From assembly GCF_018595685.2 (NCBI RefSeq), contig NZ_CP092334.1:1516001-1580000 (forward strand): a stretch of 64,000 nucleotides of DNA. The letters are read 5' to 3'. The notes under the pieces were generated by a model that saw only the letters and a program-made list of their open reading frames with translations, was not told where the DNA came from and ran no database searches. Below are positions 44,572-53,894 of the stretch, one piece after another (the stretch's first letter is position 1; each line of letters begins with the position of its first letter). This DNA comes from Flavihumibacter rivuli. GTDB lineage: Bacteria > Bacteroidota > Bacteroidia > Chitinophagales > Chitinophagaceae. Made by a program: the position numbers and the translations under genes.

Positions 44572-45507
44572 ATGCTTTCCCTTATCCGAAGGTCCAAACT
44601 GGGTTATATTGTCTATAACTTCTTTCATAAAAAACAGTTGGGGCATAATGTTCCCCTGTATAAAAAACTGGGCTTAAAAAAGAAATATTACTCCCCTGTC
44701 TCAAGTGCGGATTTCAAAGGACTCGCACCGGAACGCCTGAAACCATCCATTCCCCAAAAGCAGCTGGCCGCATGCGGGCTCTTCCAAAAACTTGACCAGG
44801 AATCCCGGCAATCCCTCCTTCAATTTCAGGAGCAGGGATTTGCAGTGATCAGGGGATACCTGGATGAAAACATGGTGGAGGCTGTCAACAACGCCATTGA
44901 AGAACTGGTCAGGGAGAGAAAGGCCCGGTTCCGGTTCAAAAAAAGCATCATGTTTGCCTTTCGCCAGATTCCCCTCATCAATGAAATCGGCAACAATGAA
45001 GAACTGCTGGAGCTTTTGGCTTGCCTGATCCAGGGCCATCCTACATTATTCCAGAGCAAGAACTTCCTTCAAGGGAGTGAATTGCACACACATTCTGATA
45101 GTATCCATATGACCACCTTCCCCTTAGGAGGATTACTGGGGGTATGGATCGCATTGGAAGATGTTGACAGCGAGAACGGTCCGCTCCATTACTATCCTGG
45201 AAGCCATACCATTCCCTATTACCTGAACAGCGATTATGGCAATGAAGGAAACAAATGGTGGTTAGGCCCTAAGGATTATGCCGATTATGAAGCCATGGTA
45301 CAGGAAAAGATCAGGGAGCTTGGGCTTAACAGGCAATACTTTACGGCCCGCAAAGGGGACCTCATCATTTGGCATGCCAACCTGATGCATGGAGGGGAGC
45401 CACACCTCAATAAGAACAGGACCAGGAGATCAATGGTATTCCATTACTACGATACCGACTGTATCTGTTACCATGAGATCACCCAAAGGCCAGCCTTATT
45501 CTATTAA
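44572..45507 (+). CDS. Phytanoyl-CoA dioxygenase family protein
   Basis: A 311-residue Fe(II)/2-oxoglutarate oxygenase-like protein. The double-stranded beta-helix core carries the metal motif HSD in ELHTHSDSIHMTT (HxD), the distal histidine in IIWHANLMHGGEPHL, and the 2-oxoglutarate arginine region KNRTRRSMVFHY. The segment VWIALEDVDSENGPLHYYPG is the family hallmark. The reaction is hydroxylation of an unknown substrate. It lies 78 bases after the M1 gene and converges on the NlpC/P60 gene with only a 20-base gap and no visible terminator. Confidence 0.88.
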   Translation: MLSLIRRSKLGYIVYNFFHKKQLGHNVPLYKKLGLKKKYYSPVSSADFKGLAPERLKPSIPQKQLAACGLFQKLDQESRQSLLQFQEQGFAVIRGYLDENMVEAVNNAIEELVRERKARFRFKKSIMFAFRQIPLINEIGNNEELLELLACLIQGHPTLFQSKNFLQGSELHTHSDSIHMTTFPLGGLLGVWIALEDVDSENGPLHYYPGSHTIPYYLNSDYGNEGNKWWLGPKDYADYEAMVQEKIRELGLNRQYFTARKGDLIIWHANLMHGGEPHLNKNRTRRSMVFHYYDTDCICYHEITQRPALFY

Positions 45508-45527
45508 GAAAGGGAAATAGAAATTGA

Positions 45528-46190
45528 TCAGTTCATCAAACGACCGGCTCCTACAAACCGCTTACGGTAATATTCTTCATCGAGGTCGCTGATGACCACC
45601 CCGCTCGATGTGGATGCATGTACGAACTTATTATTGGTGAGGTAAACCCCAACATGGGAAACGCCTCCCCTGGTATTGAAGAATACAAGGTCGCCCTCCT
45701 GTAAAGCTTCCCTGGGAATCTTCTGGCATTCTTCAAACTGCTCCCTCGCCGTCCTGGACAACTTCTTACCAAATACAGAACTCATCAGCAAACAACTGAA
45801 ACCTGAACAATCAATGCCATCCCTGGTACTGCCTCCATATCGGTAACGGGTACCATACCATTCATCGATGAATTGAAGCAGGCTGGTGTTGGAAAGCGCC
45901 TCTACTTCTTCACCCAGCATGATGGCATATTTGAATTGTAACGCGGAGCTGTTCTCAATATTTCCGGAATAGGCATGCCTGGTCCTTTTCTTGGTGGCCC
46001 CACCGGAACGGGCATCATCACCGGTATCATACCCATCTTCACCGGGGGTGATGCTAATGGATTCGATGAACTTTGGATCCCCCATCAGGGTGCGCTTGAC
46101 GGTAGGGGATTCACCCGTATTGGATTTCCTGGTCGTACTACAGGAAATGACAAATAATGAAAGTATGGATATATAAATCAGCCTCTTCAA
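45528..46190 (-). CDS. NlpC/P60 family lipoprotein (cell-wall endopeptidase)
   Basis: About 220 residues. The lipobox is FVISC, followed by a Ser/Thr-rich linker, a short bacterial SH3-like or spacer part, and a C-terminal NlpC/P60 domain with catalytic cysteine in GIDCSGFSCLL, histidine in GVSHVGVYL and polar residue near FVHASTSSG. Such enzymes cleave gamma-D-Glu-meso-DAP bonds in peptidoglycan. Start: no ATG fits; I prefer the TTG at 46190 (LKRLIYISILSLFVISC, a normal lipoprotein signal), but a GTG at 46241 adds 17 residues and is possible. It converges on the dioxygenase gene and is divergent from dnaE. Confidence 0.86.
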   Translation of the reverse strand: MKRLIYISILSLFVISCSTTRKSNTGESPTVKRTLMGDPKFIESISITPGEDGYDTGDDARSGGATKKRTRHAYSGNIENSSALQFKYAIMLGEEVEALSNTSLLQFIDEWYGTRYRYGGSTRDGIDCSGFSCLLMSSVFGKKLSRTAREQFEECQKIPREALQEGDLVFFNTRGGVSHVGVYLTNNKFVHASTSSGVVISDLDEEYYRKRFVGAGRLMN

Positions 46191-46338
46191 GGATATTCTT
46201 TTTATGGTATGCCCGGCAAAAGTACTAAAATCGGGCCGCACTCTCAGATGTGAGCAAAACGTGCTAAAACTGGTGGCCGAAAAATGCCCTAATCTTAGTT
46301 AATTGCATGCCGGACTTGAATTAACCGTGCACCAGAAC

Positions 46339-49300
46339 ATGAGTAAGTTTTCACACCTCCATTGCCATACGCAGTATTCCTTGCTGGATGGGGCCGCATC
46401 CATCCAGGACATGTACAAGAAGGCCATCAAGGAAGAAATGCCAGCTATTGCCATTACCGACCATGGTAATATGTTTGGGGCATTCGAGTTTGTATCAGAA
46501 GCGTATAAGCATAAGGGTGAGGACGGCAAACCCAGGGTAAAACCTATTGTGGGCTGCGAGTTCTATGTGGTGAAGGATCGCCACCAAAAGACCTTTACCA
46601 AGGAGCAGAAGGATGAGCGTTACCACCAGGTATTGCTGGCCAAGAATGCCAAGGGCTACCAGAACCTGATCAAACTCACCTCACTGGGCTATACTGAAGG
46701 CATGTATAGCAAGTACCCCAGGATCGACAAGGAACTGATCGAGAAATACCACGAAGGCCTGATCGCTACCACCTGTTGTATTGGCGCCTATGTACCCCAA
46801 ACCATTTTGCACGATGGGGAGGATGCCGCTGAAAAGGAATTCAAATGGTGGCTCGATATCTTTGGGGAAGACTACTTTATTGAACTGCAAAGGCACAATC
46901 TCAAAGAACAGGAATTGATCAACCAGGTCCTGCTGAAGTTTGCAGTCAAATTCAATGTCCCGGTCATTGCCACCAATGACAGCCATTATACGGATCGGGA
47001 TGACTCCAATGCGCACGATATCCTGCTCTGCATCAATACCGGTGAAAAGCAGAGTACTCCCGGTTTCGACGATTTCGTGAATGATGATACCCATATCAAG
47101 AACAGGCGATTCAAATTCCCGAACGACCAGTTCTATTTCAAGGGTACCCAGGAGATGAAGGAACTTTTCAAGGATGTTCCTGAGGCCATCGACAACACTA
47201 ATATGATCGTTGACCGGGTGGAGTTACTCAACCTGAAAAAGGATATCCTGCTTCCCGCCTTCCCCATCCCGAAGGAATTCCAGGTACATGATGATGCCAA
47301 CCTGAACCAGTGGGAATACCTGAAGCACCTTACCTACGAGGGTGCTAAAATGCGCTATACAGACATTACCCCTGATATCCAGGAACGATTGGACTTTGAA
47401 TTGTTCACCATCAAAACGATGGGATTTGCAGGTTACTTCCTGATTGTGAGTGACTTTATCAGGGCTGGTCGTGACCTGGGCGTATTCGTCGGCCCAGGTC
47501 GTGGATCGGCAGCGGGTAGTGCGGTGGCCTACTGTATAGGCATCACCAATATTGACCCTATCAAGTACAACCTCCTGTTCGAGCGTTTCCTGAACCCCGA
47601 CAGGAAAAGCATGCCGGATATCGATACCGACTTTGATGATGACGGCCGCCAGCGCGTGATCGATTATGTGGTGCAGAAATACGGTAAGAACCAGGTAGCG
47701 CAGATCGTAACCTATGGTACGATGGCCGCCAAAATGAGTATCAAGGATGTGGCCAGGGTGCTCGACCTTCCCCTGGCAGAATCCAATGCCCTGGCGAAAA
47801 TGGTCCCAGAAAAACCAGGCATTGAATTGGGCAGGGTGCTCACCGCCCCACTCACCGCCAAGGAAGGGGAAAAATCACTGGAAGCGAAAGAGGGCCTGGG
47901 CCCCGAGGACCTGGAAAGTGTACGCAAACTGCGGGAGATTTACCATGGTACCGACCTTCGGGCTCAGGTGCTGAAGGAAGCTGAAAGGCTGGAAGGCTCA
48001 GTGCGCAATACCGGTATACATGCGGCGGGTATTATCATTGCGCCTGACGACCTCATGAACATCATACCGGTATGTACCGCCAGAGATTCGGAACTTTTGG
48101 TCACCCAGATAGAGGGCAGCATCATTGAGGAAGCTGGTGTTATCAAGATGGACTTCCTTGGCCTTAAGACCCTGACCATCATCAAGAATGCCTTGCAGAT
48201 GATCAGGGAGAACCATGGGGTGGAAATTGAGATCGACAATATTCCCCTTGACGACCTGAAGACTTTTGAACTCTATCAACGCGGTGATACCATCGGCACG
48301 TTCCAGTTCGAAAGCCCGGGAATGCAGAAATACCTGCGGGACCTCAAACCTGACCAATTTGCGGACCTTATTGCCATGAACGCCCTGTACCGTCCCGGTC
48401 CAATTGCCTATATCCCCAACTTCATCGACCGTAAGCATGGAAGGGAAGCCATCACTTATGACTTACCTGAAATGGAAGAGTACCTGAAGGAGACCTATGG
48501 TATCACCGTTTACCAGGAGCAGGTAATGTTGCTCGCCCAAAAGCTGGCAGGATTTACCAAGGGTGATGCCGACGTATTGCGTAAGGCAATGGGTAAGAAG
48601 CAAAAAGCCGTACTGGATAAAATGAAGGCCCAGTTCGTGGAGGGCGCCAGCGCTAAAGGACATCCCAAGGATAAACTGGAGAAGATATGGACCGACTGGG
48701 AAGCATTTGCCCAGTATGCGTTCAACAAGTCGCACTCCACCTGTTATGCATTCGTGGCCTACCAGACCGCCTACCTGAAAGCCCACTACCCTTCCGAATA
48801 CATGGCCGCGGTACTCAACAACGCCGGCGCCATTGAAAAGATCACCTTTTTCATGGAAGAATGTAAACGGATGGGCCTGAATGTACTCGGACCAGATATC
48901 AATGAATCCCAAAAGGGCTTTGCGGTCAACCAGGCCGGTGATATCCGTTTTGGCCTCGGCGGTCTGAAAGGCGTGGGAGAAGCGGGCGTGGAAAGCATCA
49001 TCCACGACAGGAAACAAAATGGCCCATTCAGCTCGGTATTTGACCTGGTTAAAAGGGTCAACCAACGTACTGTCAACAAAAAGACCATGGAAAACCTGGT
49101 GTATGCCGGTGCATTTGATTGTTTCCCCGAATTACACCGTGCACAATACTTTTTTACCCCACCCGGTGATAATACCAATGGACTGGAGAAGATCATCAAA
49201 TACGGTAATATTTACCAGGCCCAGAGCACGGGCAACAGCAATACACTTTTCGGGGAGATAGCCACCGTTATGGACATCCCACAACCCAAGATACCACCTT

Positions 49301-49983
49301 GTGAACCATGGACCCTTACCGAACAACTCGACTTTGAGAAAGAAGTGACGGGCATCTTTATGAGCGGTCACCCCCTTGATCATTTCAAATTCGAAATGAA
49401 GCATTACGGTATCATGCCCATGCAGGCCTTCAATGAGGAAAAGGAATCCACCACCCTCATGGCCAGGGGCAGGCAATACCGTTTAGCTGGACTAGTGATA
49501 GACGCCAATGAGAGGATCACCAAGACAGGCAGGAACTTTGGGGTATTGGTACTGGAAGATTATTCCGGTAAGTCAGAATTCATGCTTTGGGGGGATGATT
49601 ACATGCGCTTCAAGGACTACCTGGTAAAGGGTAAGAACCTTTTCCTTACCGGATTCTTCAAGCAGCGATTCAATACCGATAATTACGAGTTCAAGATCGA
49701 AAGAATCACCCTACTGGAGAGCGTAAAACAAAACCTCACGAAGCAATTGATCCTTGACATGGAGGCCAGGCATGTCTCCCCGGAAATCATCAACTTCCTT
49801 CAGGGGCAGGTGGAAAAAAGCGGAGGCCAGGGAGGGGTTACGGTTCGTTTTAACATTTTCGAACCCAGGACCCGTAACCGGATCAGCCTGTACAGCATTG
49901 ACAAGGGAATTGAAATGAGTGACGAATTGACGGCCTGGCTGCAGGAAAATCCCGATCTGGAGGTACAGGTTGTCACAAATTAA
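46339..49983 (+). CDS. dnaE: DNA polymerase III alpha subunit
   Basis: A 1214-residue replicative polymerase of the DnaE1-type. The N-terminal PHP domain begins MSKFSHLHCHTQYSLLDGAA and continues with AITDHGNMFGAFEF; the polymerase active site contains PDIDTDFDDDGRQRVIDYV (metal-binding aspartates) and FVGPGRGSAAGSAVAYC; the finger/thumb region and a helix-hairpin-helix follow, then an OB-fold domain around LVIDANERITKTGRNFGVLV. ATG at 46339 is chosen, because the sequence from MSKF matches family starts and upstream alternatives at 46303 do not. There is no terminator between it and trxA 100 bases downstream. Confidence 0.96.
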   Translation: MSKFSHLHCHTQYSLLDGAASIQDMYKKAIKEEMPAIAITDHGNMFGAFEFVSEAYKHKGEDGKPRVKPIVGCEFYVVKDRHQKTFTKEQKDERYHQVLLAKNAKGYQNLIKLTSLGYTEGMYSKYPRIDKELIEKYHEGLIATTCCIGAYVPQTILHDGEDAAEKEFKWWLDIFGEDYFIELQRHNLKEQELINQVLLKFAVKFNVPVIATNDSHYTDRDDSNAHDILLCINTGEKQSTPGFDDFVNDDTHIKNRRFKFPNDQFYFKGTQEMKELFKDVPEAIDNTNMIVDRVELLNLKKDILLPAFPIPKEFQVHDDANLNQWEYLKHLTYEGAKMRYTDITPDIQERLDFELFTIKTMGFAGYFLIVSDFIRAGRDLGVFVGPGRGSAAGSAVAYCIGITNIDPIKYNLLFERFLNPDRKSMPDIDTDFDDDGRQRVIDYVVQKYGKNQVAQIVTYGTMAAKMSIKDVARVLDLPLAESNALAKMVPEKPGIELGRVLTAPLTAKEGEKSLEAKEGLGPEDLESVRKLREIYHGTDLRAQVLKEAERLEGSVRNTGIHAAGIIIAPDDLMNIIPVCTARDSELLVTQIEGSIIEEAGVIKMDFLGLKTLTIIKNALQMIRENHGVEIEIDNIPLDDLKTFELYQRGDTIGTFQFESPGMQKYLRDLKPDQFADLIAMNALYRPGPIAYIPNFIDRKHGREAITYDLPEMEEYLKETYGITVYQEQVMLLAQKLAGFTKGDADVLRKAMGKKQKAVLDKMKAQFVEGASAKGHPKDKLEKIWTDWEAFAQYAFNKSHSTCYAFVAYQTAYLKAHYPSEYMAAVLNNAGAIEKITFFMEECKRMGLNVLGPDINESQKGFAVNQAGDIRFGLGGLKGVGEAGVESIIHDRKQNGPFSSVFDLVKRVNQRTVNKKTMENLVYAGAFDCFPELHRAQYFFTPPGDNTNGLEKIIKYGNIYQAQSTGNSNTLFGEIATVMDIPQPKIPPCEPWTLTEQLDFEKEVTGIFMSGHPLDHFKFEMKHYGIMPMQAFNEEKESTTLMARGRQYRLAGLVIDANERITKTGRNFGVLVLEDYSGKSEFMLWGDDYMRFKDYLVKGKNLFLTGFFKQRFNTDNYEFKIERITLLESVKQNLTKQLILDMEARHVSPEIINFLQGQVEKSGGQGGVTVRFNIFEPRTRNRISLYSIDKGIEMSDELTAWLQENPDLEVQVVTN

Positions 49984-50034
49984 CAGCTGTTAACAATTAG
50001 GGATGTCATAACAACCTGATTCAACCAACGGACT

Positions 50035-50042
50035 TATTTTTG
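50035..50042 (+). promoter_or_regulatory. Candidate -7 promoter element of trxA
   Basis: TATTTTTG matches TAnnTTTG, 41 bases before the ATG; no clear -33 element. Confidence 0.45.
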
Positions 50043-50083
50043 TGTTCTTTTTTACCTGAATAATAAATTTTAAATAGAAAACT

Positions 50084-50401
50084 ATGGCACTCGAATTCAC
50101 AGACTCAAATTTCCAGACGGAAGTGCTGGCATCAGATAAACTAAGTGTAATCGATTTCTGGGCAGAATGGTGCGGCCCCTGTCGCGCTATCGGACCAGTT
50201 ATTGAAGAGCTGTCCAAGGAATACGATGGAAAGGTTAAGATCGGCAAGGTAAATGTTGACCATAACCCCCAATTGTCCATCAATTATGGTATCACCTCCA
50301 TCCCTGCCATCCTGTTCATCAAGAACGGCCAGGTGGTAGACAAACTGGTTGGTGCACAGCCGAAGGCTAACTTCGTAAAGAAGATAGAAGCTCATATCTA
50401 A
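50084..50401 (+). CDS. trxA: Thioredoxin
   Basis: A 105-residue cytosolic thioredoxin with the canonical active site [15 protein letters not shown] (Cys30, Cys33) and cis-proline in [15 protein letters not shown]. It reduces protein disulfides using NADPH through thioredoxin reductase. Length and motifs are standard; there is no signal peptide, unlike the two thioredoxin-fold proteins at 17.4-18.5 kb. A hairpin without a clear U-tract follows. Confidence 0.96.
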   Translation: MALEFTDSNFQTEVLASDKLSVIDFWAEWCGPCRAIGPVIEELSKEYDGKVKIGKVNVDHNPQLSINYGITSIPAILFIKNGQVVDKLVGAQPKANFVKKIEAHI

Positions 50402-50424
50402 TTGTTTTATCTATAAGGATTCAA

Positions 50425-50449
50425 CAAAGGCACCCAAGTGGTGCCTTTG
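50425..50449 (+). terminator. Hairpin after trxA
   Basis: AAAGGCACC / GGTGCCTTT with loop CAAGT, extended by one outer C-G pair. It lacks a T-run, so termination is only probable. Confidence 0.6.
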
Positions 50450-50567
50450 GCATTATTACCCTACTACAGGTAAACACTTAGCAGCGAAGGCTGGCCTGGA
50501 TTTTGAGCACTTTCCCACCGGTACAAGAAAAATCCAATTTTAGCGTTATTGCCTAAGCAGCGTACCT

Positions 50568-52343
50568 ATGAACAATCCAATCCTAAAAACCGCAACGGTA
50601 TTGGCCCTGGTGGCAATACTGGCAGGGTCCTGTGGAAGGAAGGACCTGGAATCACCCATTTCCTCCCCAACCACCAGCCAATCCCCCATGACAAGGGCAA
50701 TTGCCCTTTCAGGCAGGGTGCTGGATGAGCAGCAGGTTCCCGTGAGCGGAGCAATGGTTCGTTCAGGTATGCAAGCAACCAGTACGGATGCCGATGGCCG
50801 ATTCCTTTTCAACGAAATCCAGGTCAACCCCAATGGCGCCTTGATCGAAGTAAAAAAGCAAGGCTTCTTCCACCATACGCAACTCATCGAAATAGGTAAC
50901 AGCACTGGTTTTCAGGCAGACATTTCACTAAAGGAATATGCCGGTGATTACTATATCAACAGCAGCAGTGGGGCCATCCTGAATGATGGCAATGGAGCTC
51001 TCCTTACCATTGAAGCCAATACCCTTATCGATAAGGTTACCAATTCTATTTACTCCGGTCAGGCCCTGGTTCATTTCAGGTGGCTGCCCCCCGGACTTCA
51101 ACAAGGCCATACCGCTTTGCCTTTCTCTTCACTAGGGACAGACCAATCTGGAGAAAAAGTCATCATAGACCCCTATACTGCACTGATGCTGGAAATTAGT
51201 GGCACCAATGGAAGTTCATTGGATATTCTGCCAGGCAAGGTCATCCAACTAAGCTTGCCGATCCCTTCCAGCCTAAGCGCTTCTTCGCCCAATTCCGTTC
51301 CCATCTGGCAATATGATGCCAGCAAAGGGATCTGGATAAAAAAGGGAATTGCCAATAAAAATGGAACGTCTTATTCCACAACTATCACCGGACTTTCCAA
51401 CACAAGTGTTGGAGCCCCCCTACCCCTTTCAAGGGTGACTGGTACCATCAGGACCTCCCAAGGCGGTGCACTTGCCATGGGTCGATACCTGGTTAGGTCA
51501 GCCAGTGAGAATGGTAAAACCTGGTGGGAAGGAAGGACCGATAACGATGGAAGAATGGCCGCAAGTTTACCTGCCAACCAGGAGTTGTTACTGGAAATTC
51601 TAAATGATTGTGGTGAGCGAATCGGTATTCAGAATATCCGGACACTTTCCACGACAACCAGCCTTCCTGCCATTGCCGTTCCATTTGAAGGCAACAGGAC
51701 CATAAGCCTGGCTGGGAAGGTGAGCAATTGCAAGAACGCCCCTGTTTCCAACGGCTGGGTAGAAATCCTGGTAGATGGAAAATCCTACAGGGCCGCCATC
51801 AATAATGGAAACTATGCCATAGCCATCAACCGCTGCAATGCCAACCCGGTAAGAGCATTGGTCATAGCCACCAATAGTGATGGCAATATGAAGAGTGAAG
51901 GGTATAGCGTGGTGCTAAGGCCGGGTAATAATGAATTGACCGATCTATCCACTTGCATGGCAATAGGCCCGCAATATGTGAACTATGCCATCAGCAGCAA
52001 TAGCTTCATGAATTATAGCCCGGAGGACAGCATTAGTTCCAACCGTTCCTCTTTTAAGAATATTACCCAGATCTATGCGGCCTCTAATCGTGATGAGCTA
52101 ACGCGTAAACTCAGCTTTCAGTTCGAAGGTCCCGCCAAACCCGGACAGTATGGGGTAAATAGCCTGGAGATCAGCCACCAGAACCTTGTCTATGTACAGG
52201 ATGGTAAAGCACTGGTGACCATTACTGCATTTGGTGCTGTAGGGGAAGAGATAGAAGGCAAGATCAGCGGAAGGGCTAAGCGTGTTGACAATGGACAATC
52301 CCTGCCTTTCTCCATAGAATTCAAAGTACAGAGAAGGAATTAA
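50568..52343 (+). CDS. Lipoprotein with carboxypeptidase-regulatory-like domain
   Basis: A 591-residue surface or periplasmic lipoprotein. Signal and lipobox are in LALVAILAGSCGRKDLE (LAGSC). A carboxypeptidase regulatory-like beta-sandwich follows (ALSGRVLDEQQVPVSGAMVR, then DADGRFLFNEIQVN), then a region resembling a second such domain (KVSNCKNAPVSNGWVEILVD) and a final beta domain. Nothing identifies a catalytic function. Members of this kind often sit near TonB-linked nutrient uptake, but no SusC/SusD genes are in the window. The gene converges on the CNT transporter through a GC-rich hairpin. Confidence 0.78.
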   Translation: MNNPILKTATVLALVAILAGSCGRKDLESPISSPTTSQSPMTRAIALSGRVLDEQQVPVSGAMVRSGMQATSTDADGRFLFNEIQVNPNGALIEVKKQGFFHHTQLIEIGNSTGFQADISLKEYAGDYYINSSSGAILNDGNGALLTIEANTLIDKVTNSIYSGQALVHFRWLPPGLQQGHTALPFSSLGTDQSGEKVIIDPYTALMLEISGTNGSSLDILPGKVIQLSLPIPSSLSASSPNSVPIWQYDASKGIWIKKGIANKNGTSYSTTITGLSNTSVGAPLPLSRVTGTIRTSQGGALAMGRYLVRSASENGKTWWEGRTDNDGRMAASLPANQELLLEILNDCGERIGIQNIRTLSTTTSLPAIAVPFEGNRTISLAGKVSNCKNAPVSNGWVEILVDGKSYRAAINNGNYAIAINRCNANPVRALVIATNSDGNMKSEGYSVVLRPGNNELTDLSTCMAIGPQYVNYAISSNSFMNYSPEDSISSNRSSFKNITQIYAASNRDELTRKLSFQFEGPAKPGQYGVNSLEISHQNLVYVQDGKALVTITAFGAVGEEIEGKISGRAKRVDNGQSLPFSIEFKVQRRN

Positions 52344-52361
52344 AAAACCTTTATATAGCAT

Positions 52362-52391
52362 GATGCCCCATTGCTTTGCAAATGGGGCATC
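52362..52391. terminator. Hairpin between convergent lipoprotein and transporter genes
   Basis: GATGCCCCATTGC pairs with GCAAATGGGGCATC (one bulge) around TTT. T-rich sequence follows on the plus strand after eight bases and an AT-rich stretch on the minus strand. Confidence 0.7.
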
Positions 52392-52414
52392 GGTATTTTT
52401 AATCCAGGTTTTTC

Positions 52415-53677
52415 TTACATCAGTATTCCAGCGATGGTAGCGGAAAGGTAACTGGCCAGGGTGCCACAAAGGAGGGCTTTCAAACCCAACCTGGCCAGGT
52501 CAGCTCGTCTTCCTGGTGCCAGTTCTCCGATACCTCCTATCTGCATGCCTACTGAACTGAAATTGGCGAAGCCACAGATCGCGATACTTACGATAAGCAA
52601 TCCTTTATCAGATACAATGGGTACAGATTTATTCGTTAGGTTCTGGAAGGCAACAAACTCGTTGATGGTCAGTTTTTGCCCAAGCAGGGTAGCCACGCCA
52701 TTGACGTCCTCACCCGGAACTCCCATGGCCCAGGCAAAGGGATAGAATATCTTACTGAAGATAAAGTTGAGACTAAGGTCAAAAGAAGGATCGAAGATAT
52801 GACCGATCTTGATCAGCATCCAGTCGATACAGGCAATAACAGCAATAAACCCGATCAACATGGCGATCACATTCATGGCGATCTTGAAGCCATCGCCTGC
52901 CCCATGTGAAATAGCATCCACCACATTGGTATAGTGGCTTTTCACTTCCATTTTTACCCTTCCCATGGTTTGGCTCTCCTCGGTTTCAGGGAAAACGATC
53001 TTGGAGATGACTAGGGCTCCGGGTGCTGCCATCAGGCTGGCCATGATCAGTTTGGGTGCCAGGTCAAGTCCTGCCTGTGAACCCATATTGGCATATACCA
53101 CCAGGATACCTCCAGCGATACAGGCAAGGCTGCCGCTCATACTGGCCAGCAGTTCACTCATGGTCATGGTCTGCAGGTAGGGCCTGATCATCACCTGGGC
53201 TTCTACCTGCCCAACAAATGCACTGGCCACATTGCTGAGGGCTTCTGCCCCGCTCACCCTCATCACGTAATTCATTGCCCTGGCGATCACTGCAACGATC
53301 CGCTGCATAATACCAAAATGATAGAGGATGGCTACCAGCGCACAAACCAGGATAATAGTGGCCGTTACATTGAAGGCAAAAACAAAGCCCCCATTCAGGT
53401 AGTTCCCAATGGAGCCGTCAGGTTGTTGCACCGCAATACCGCCATACACGAATGAGGCCCCTTTCCTGGCAAATATTTCGATCTTCTCCATACCCTTTCC
53501 CAGCAGCTGGAAAAAACTGGTAACCGCCGGAACCTTAAGGATCAGGATGGCAATGAGCAATTGAAGCGCTATACCACTAAAAACAACCCGGTAATTGATC
53601 TTCTTCTTGTTATTGGAAAATAAATAGGCAATTCCTAATATGAGAACAATGCCAAGGATACCCTGGAAACGGTCCAT
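52415..53677 (-). CDS. Concentrative nucleoside transporter (CNT/NupC family)
   Basis: A 420-residue polytopic transporter. Features of the CNT family are LYHFGIMQRIVAVIARAMNY, the core SGAEALSNVASAFVGQVEAQ, MSGSLACIAGGILVVYANMG, and CGFANFSSVGMQIGGIGELA near the end, which contains the NFSSVG signature. It imports nucleosides with H+ or Na+ and would feed salvage of pyrimidines and purines. It is divergent from the large T9SS cargo gene and convergent with the lipoprotein gene. Confidence 0.93.
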   Translation of the reverse strand: MDRFQGILGIVLILGIAYLFSNNKKKINYRVVFSGIALQLLIAILILKVPAVTSFFQLLGKGMEKIEIFARKGASFVYGGIAVQQPDGSIGNYLNGGFVFAFNVTATIILVCALVAILYHFGIMQRIVAVIARAMNYVMRVSGAEALSNVASAFVGQVEAQVMIRPYLQTMTMSELLASMSGSLACIAGGILVVYANMGSQAGLDLAPKLIMASLMAAPGALVISKIVFPETEESQTMGRVKMEVKSHYTNVVDAISHGAGDGFKIAMNVIAMLIGFIAVIACIDWMLIKIGHIFDPSFDLSLNFIFSKIFYPFAWAMGVPGEDVNGVATLLGQKLTINEFVAFQNLTNKSVPIVSDKGLLIVSIAICGFANFSSVGMQIGGIGELAPGRRADLARLGLKALLCGTLASYLSATIAGILM

Positions 53678-53828
53678 GCAGAAAATTTTAACAAACCGCC
53701 AAGATAGCAGTTTTTTAGCATCCGAACGGAAATGCCGGTCAAAAACAAGGATTTATGGGGCTATTCAAAAATAACCAGGAAAAATTACCATTAAAATGCC
53801 CAAAAGGGGGATTTAGGCTTCCACAGCT

Positions 53829-53860
53829 TTTGCTCGCATAATAGGCAATTTTTATATTTG
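53829..53860 (+). promoter_or_regulatory. Bacteroidota-type promoter for T9SS cargo gene
   Basis: TTTG (53829-53832), 20 bases, then TATATTTG (53853-53860): both elements and spacing fit the TTTG-N19-21-TAnnTTTG consensus exactly. Transcription would start near 53867, before the ATG at 53895. Confidence 0.75.
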
Positions 53861-53894
53861 CCAATCCGTGCCTAACTGGGCCGGTGAGGCAGGA